This document shows, piece after piece, positions 33,201 to 33,548 of a DNA stretch of 33,548 bases. The translations under genes and the position numbers were made by a program. Within the stretch, counting starts at the first letter, position 1. Each line of letters starts with the position of its first letter. The stretch spans positions 1 through 33,548 of the forward strand of contig CAZMQI010000021.1 of NCBI GenBank assembly GCA_964568585.1, in the 5' to 3' direction. The DNA is from RGZA01 sp964568585. GTDB taxonomy: Bacteria > Pseudomonadota > Alphaproteobacteria > UBA9219 > RGZA01. The notes beneath the pieces were generated by a model, which had not been told where the DNA came from, did no database searches, and was given only the letters and a program-made list of their open reading frames with translations.

Positions 33201-33548
33201 ACCCTGAATGGCGGCTCGGGAGACGATGTTCTAAACGGTGGTTTGGGTAACGACTTTGTATCAGGTGGCATCGGCGTTGATCAAATGTATGGCGGCGATG
33301 GCAATGACACGATTTCAGTTCTTATGGGTGAGGATGCTATTGGGGAATTGATTGACGGCGGTGCTGGTACCAATATTTTGGAGCTCGGCAACGTTGATAT
33401 TAGTCAAGATACCGTTACCAATATTCAAACACTTAGAATTATAGGGACTGGAACTACCGCTAAAATATCAGCCGCACAATTCGCATCGATTAATACAATC
33501 ATTGCTGCTAGCGGCGCAGCTACGTTGGCTGTGCAAGATGCAGGGACT
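30264..33548 (+). CDS. Large RTX-type calcium-binding repeat protein (runs off window)
   Basis: The open frame from ATG 30264 (AGGAGGAAG ribosome binding site upstream) runs to the window edge, at least 1095 residues. There is no signal peptide, as expected of type I secretion substrates. The N-terminal 150 residues (MSGKIYIASRSAVIAS, HTFLVFDADGDANTTTDQ) are an unrecognised domain. The middle part (about 250-600) is Thr/Ser/Gly-rich beta sequence. From about 600 onward there are glycine-rich nonapeptides of the GGxGxDxLx type, such as GGSGADTLLGGDGNDT at about 801 and a cluster GGSGNDTLNGGSGDDVLNGG at about 973. These bind calcium and fold outside the cell. They alternate with leucine-anchored beta stretches (NLANTT...GIESID). 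The C-terminal secretion signal is beyond the window. Confidence 0.88.
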   Translation, partial: MSGKIYIASRSAVIASDPLQHTFLVFDADGDANTTTDQTLISSARPSNSLSIIVEINKTLSLSQDALIGTDTPASLHFTEVDIGSRDASDVKEEMVVNAAAMTSAYDPVTAIYTLNVPYFPFSDIYGRNCNSVTATVMAMSGIDFFANRPTFPLYFGDYTSQFPQFTFQFPKADELFAAGTSIQTLNIYSRTTKFDDYGTGDTNLNIDIGQMLTSKKDFHLRLTSDGSATSVDKIVLKNIDISAATIGKSLRITKDIYSGDYLITLPTGAQITLNGTVLVPFAGFNEIDVIGNDGNTYVITHDASPSRLKVLNALSTGQSYLYDNASGTGYIVTSSALVGHESATVYAGNATMYFNQTSNAGAGKLLLADGTTISVAGAGAARLASFSGTQQDLVNFLAPLGGPSTVAQLNQLHLDQLYPTTNTATVVQSLSTPIRPDGMAEVTFRCQTGSGTITSVTGLNTVVVSTNPTVTAPAYNILDVNPGAGALVDFSHGTITNIQEFRQRGGESAMTASQLNSFIKFGSTAYGTIHITTGGTLSIASKAAIDPGWYGYLTIVADSQNGTTIVAPDGVDLQASLFGNDTLQAGNVGSQLTAGYGVNQLIGGSGADTFSLLSGKMASGSAITGGAGTDVITSSASNNDAMDIDGATIGGVETLSLNTASVLLNTTQLGGFSNVQTTNAAGLMLVGSNAGTYNLSAKSLSGIINLTGSSGNDVLIAGSTTRKLFGALGDDRITYSSGVTMIDGGAGNDTLVFAGSAPSSINLANTTIGSTAISGIESIDTSGATGALTITGDANDNTIKGGSGADTLLGGDGNDTIVYDAADTLEDGGNGNDTLVLNQSVATTVNLANTTDQVTGGFTTTNFENVDGSGSTAVLTITGDSISNVLKGGSAADAISGGGGDDAILYGAGDTVDGGTGNDTLLLSGASAITANLANSNQISSSGTAIGFEHIDASAITAAATLTGDATANYLTGGSGNDTLNGGSGDDVLNGGLGNDFVSGGIGVDQMYGGDGNDTISVLMGEDAIGELIDGGAGTNILELGNVDISQDTVTNIQTLRIIGTGTTAKISAAQFASINTIIAASGAATLAVQDAGT

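Noticed and set aside
32660..33320. CRISPR-like or tandem DNA repeat array
   Set aside because: The recurring GGTGGC...AATGATAC pattern is the coding trace of RTX nonapeptides in one open frame, with variable spacing and no spacers.

Overview
The window looks like the chromosome of an alphaproteobacterium. The protein types and order support this: rpsT upstream of dnaA, a dnaN-recF pair, a long-form SerC next to SerA, a bL25 of the Ctc type with an Ala/Pro/Lys-rich tail, and the DUF2924-plus-serine-recombinase pair common in mobile elements of that class. The genus cannot be fixed from sequence alone.

Positions 1-16.97 kb are ordinary core genome. On the minus strand lie rpsT, dnaA, an OsmC-family gene, dnaN and the start of recF (replication initiation, sliding clamp and recombination). 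On the plus strand are prs, rplY, pth, ychF, an MlaC-like lipid-carrier gene, serC and serA (serine synthesis), a DUF2786-like coiled-coil protein and a secreted cysteine-repeat protein. tkt and gap (central carbon metabolism) lie on the minus strand, converging on those genes at a bidirectional terminator. A complete tRNA-Ser(GGA) gene ends the core block.

Directly after the tRNA the base composition becomes visibly more AT-rich and patchy, and a defence and mobile island begins (about 17.0-29.2 kb). In order it holds: a four-transmembrane protein (+) meeting a CD-NTase-type cyclase (-) tail to tail, which I read as a minimal CBASS-like pair; a large serine recombinase and a DUF2924 protein that share the cyclase's operon; a C5-cytosine methyltransferase, a PD-(D/E)XK endonuclease, a Vsr mismatch endonuclease whose reading frame is broken near its start, and an OLD-family ATPase/TOPRIM nuclease in one tight operon; an XRE regulator divergent from an Mrr-like nuclease; and a DUF5681 protein with a ParB-domain/beta-class DNA methyltransferase. 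A short ORF that looks like a gene remnant follows.

The last part (29.5-33.5 kb) is a three-gene, start/stop-overlapping operon. It has two small unrecognised proteins and a very large RTX-type calcium-binding repeat protein that runs off the window.

The most interesting features are the cyclase/4TM pair with its unusual convergent layout and its link to a recombinase operon, the restriction-modification/Vsr/OLD operon with the frameshifted vsr, and the high density of different anti-phage genes next to one tRNA.
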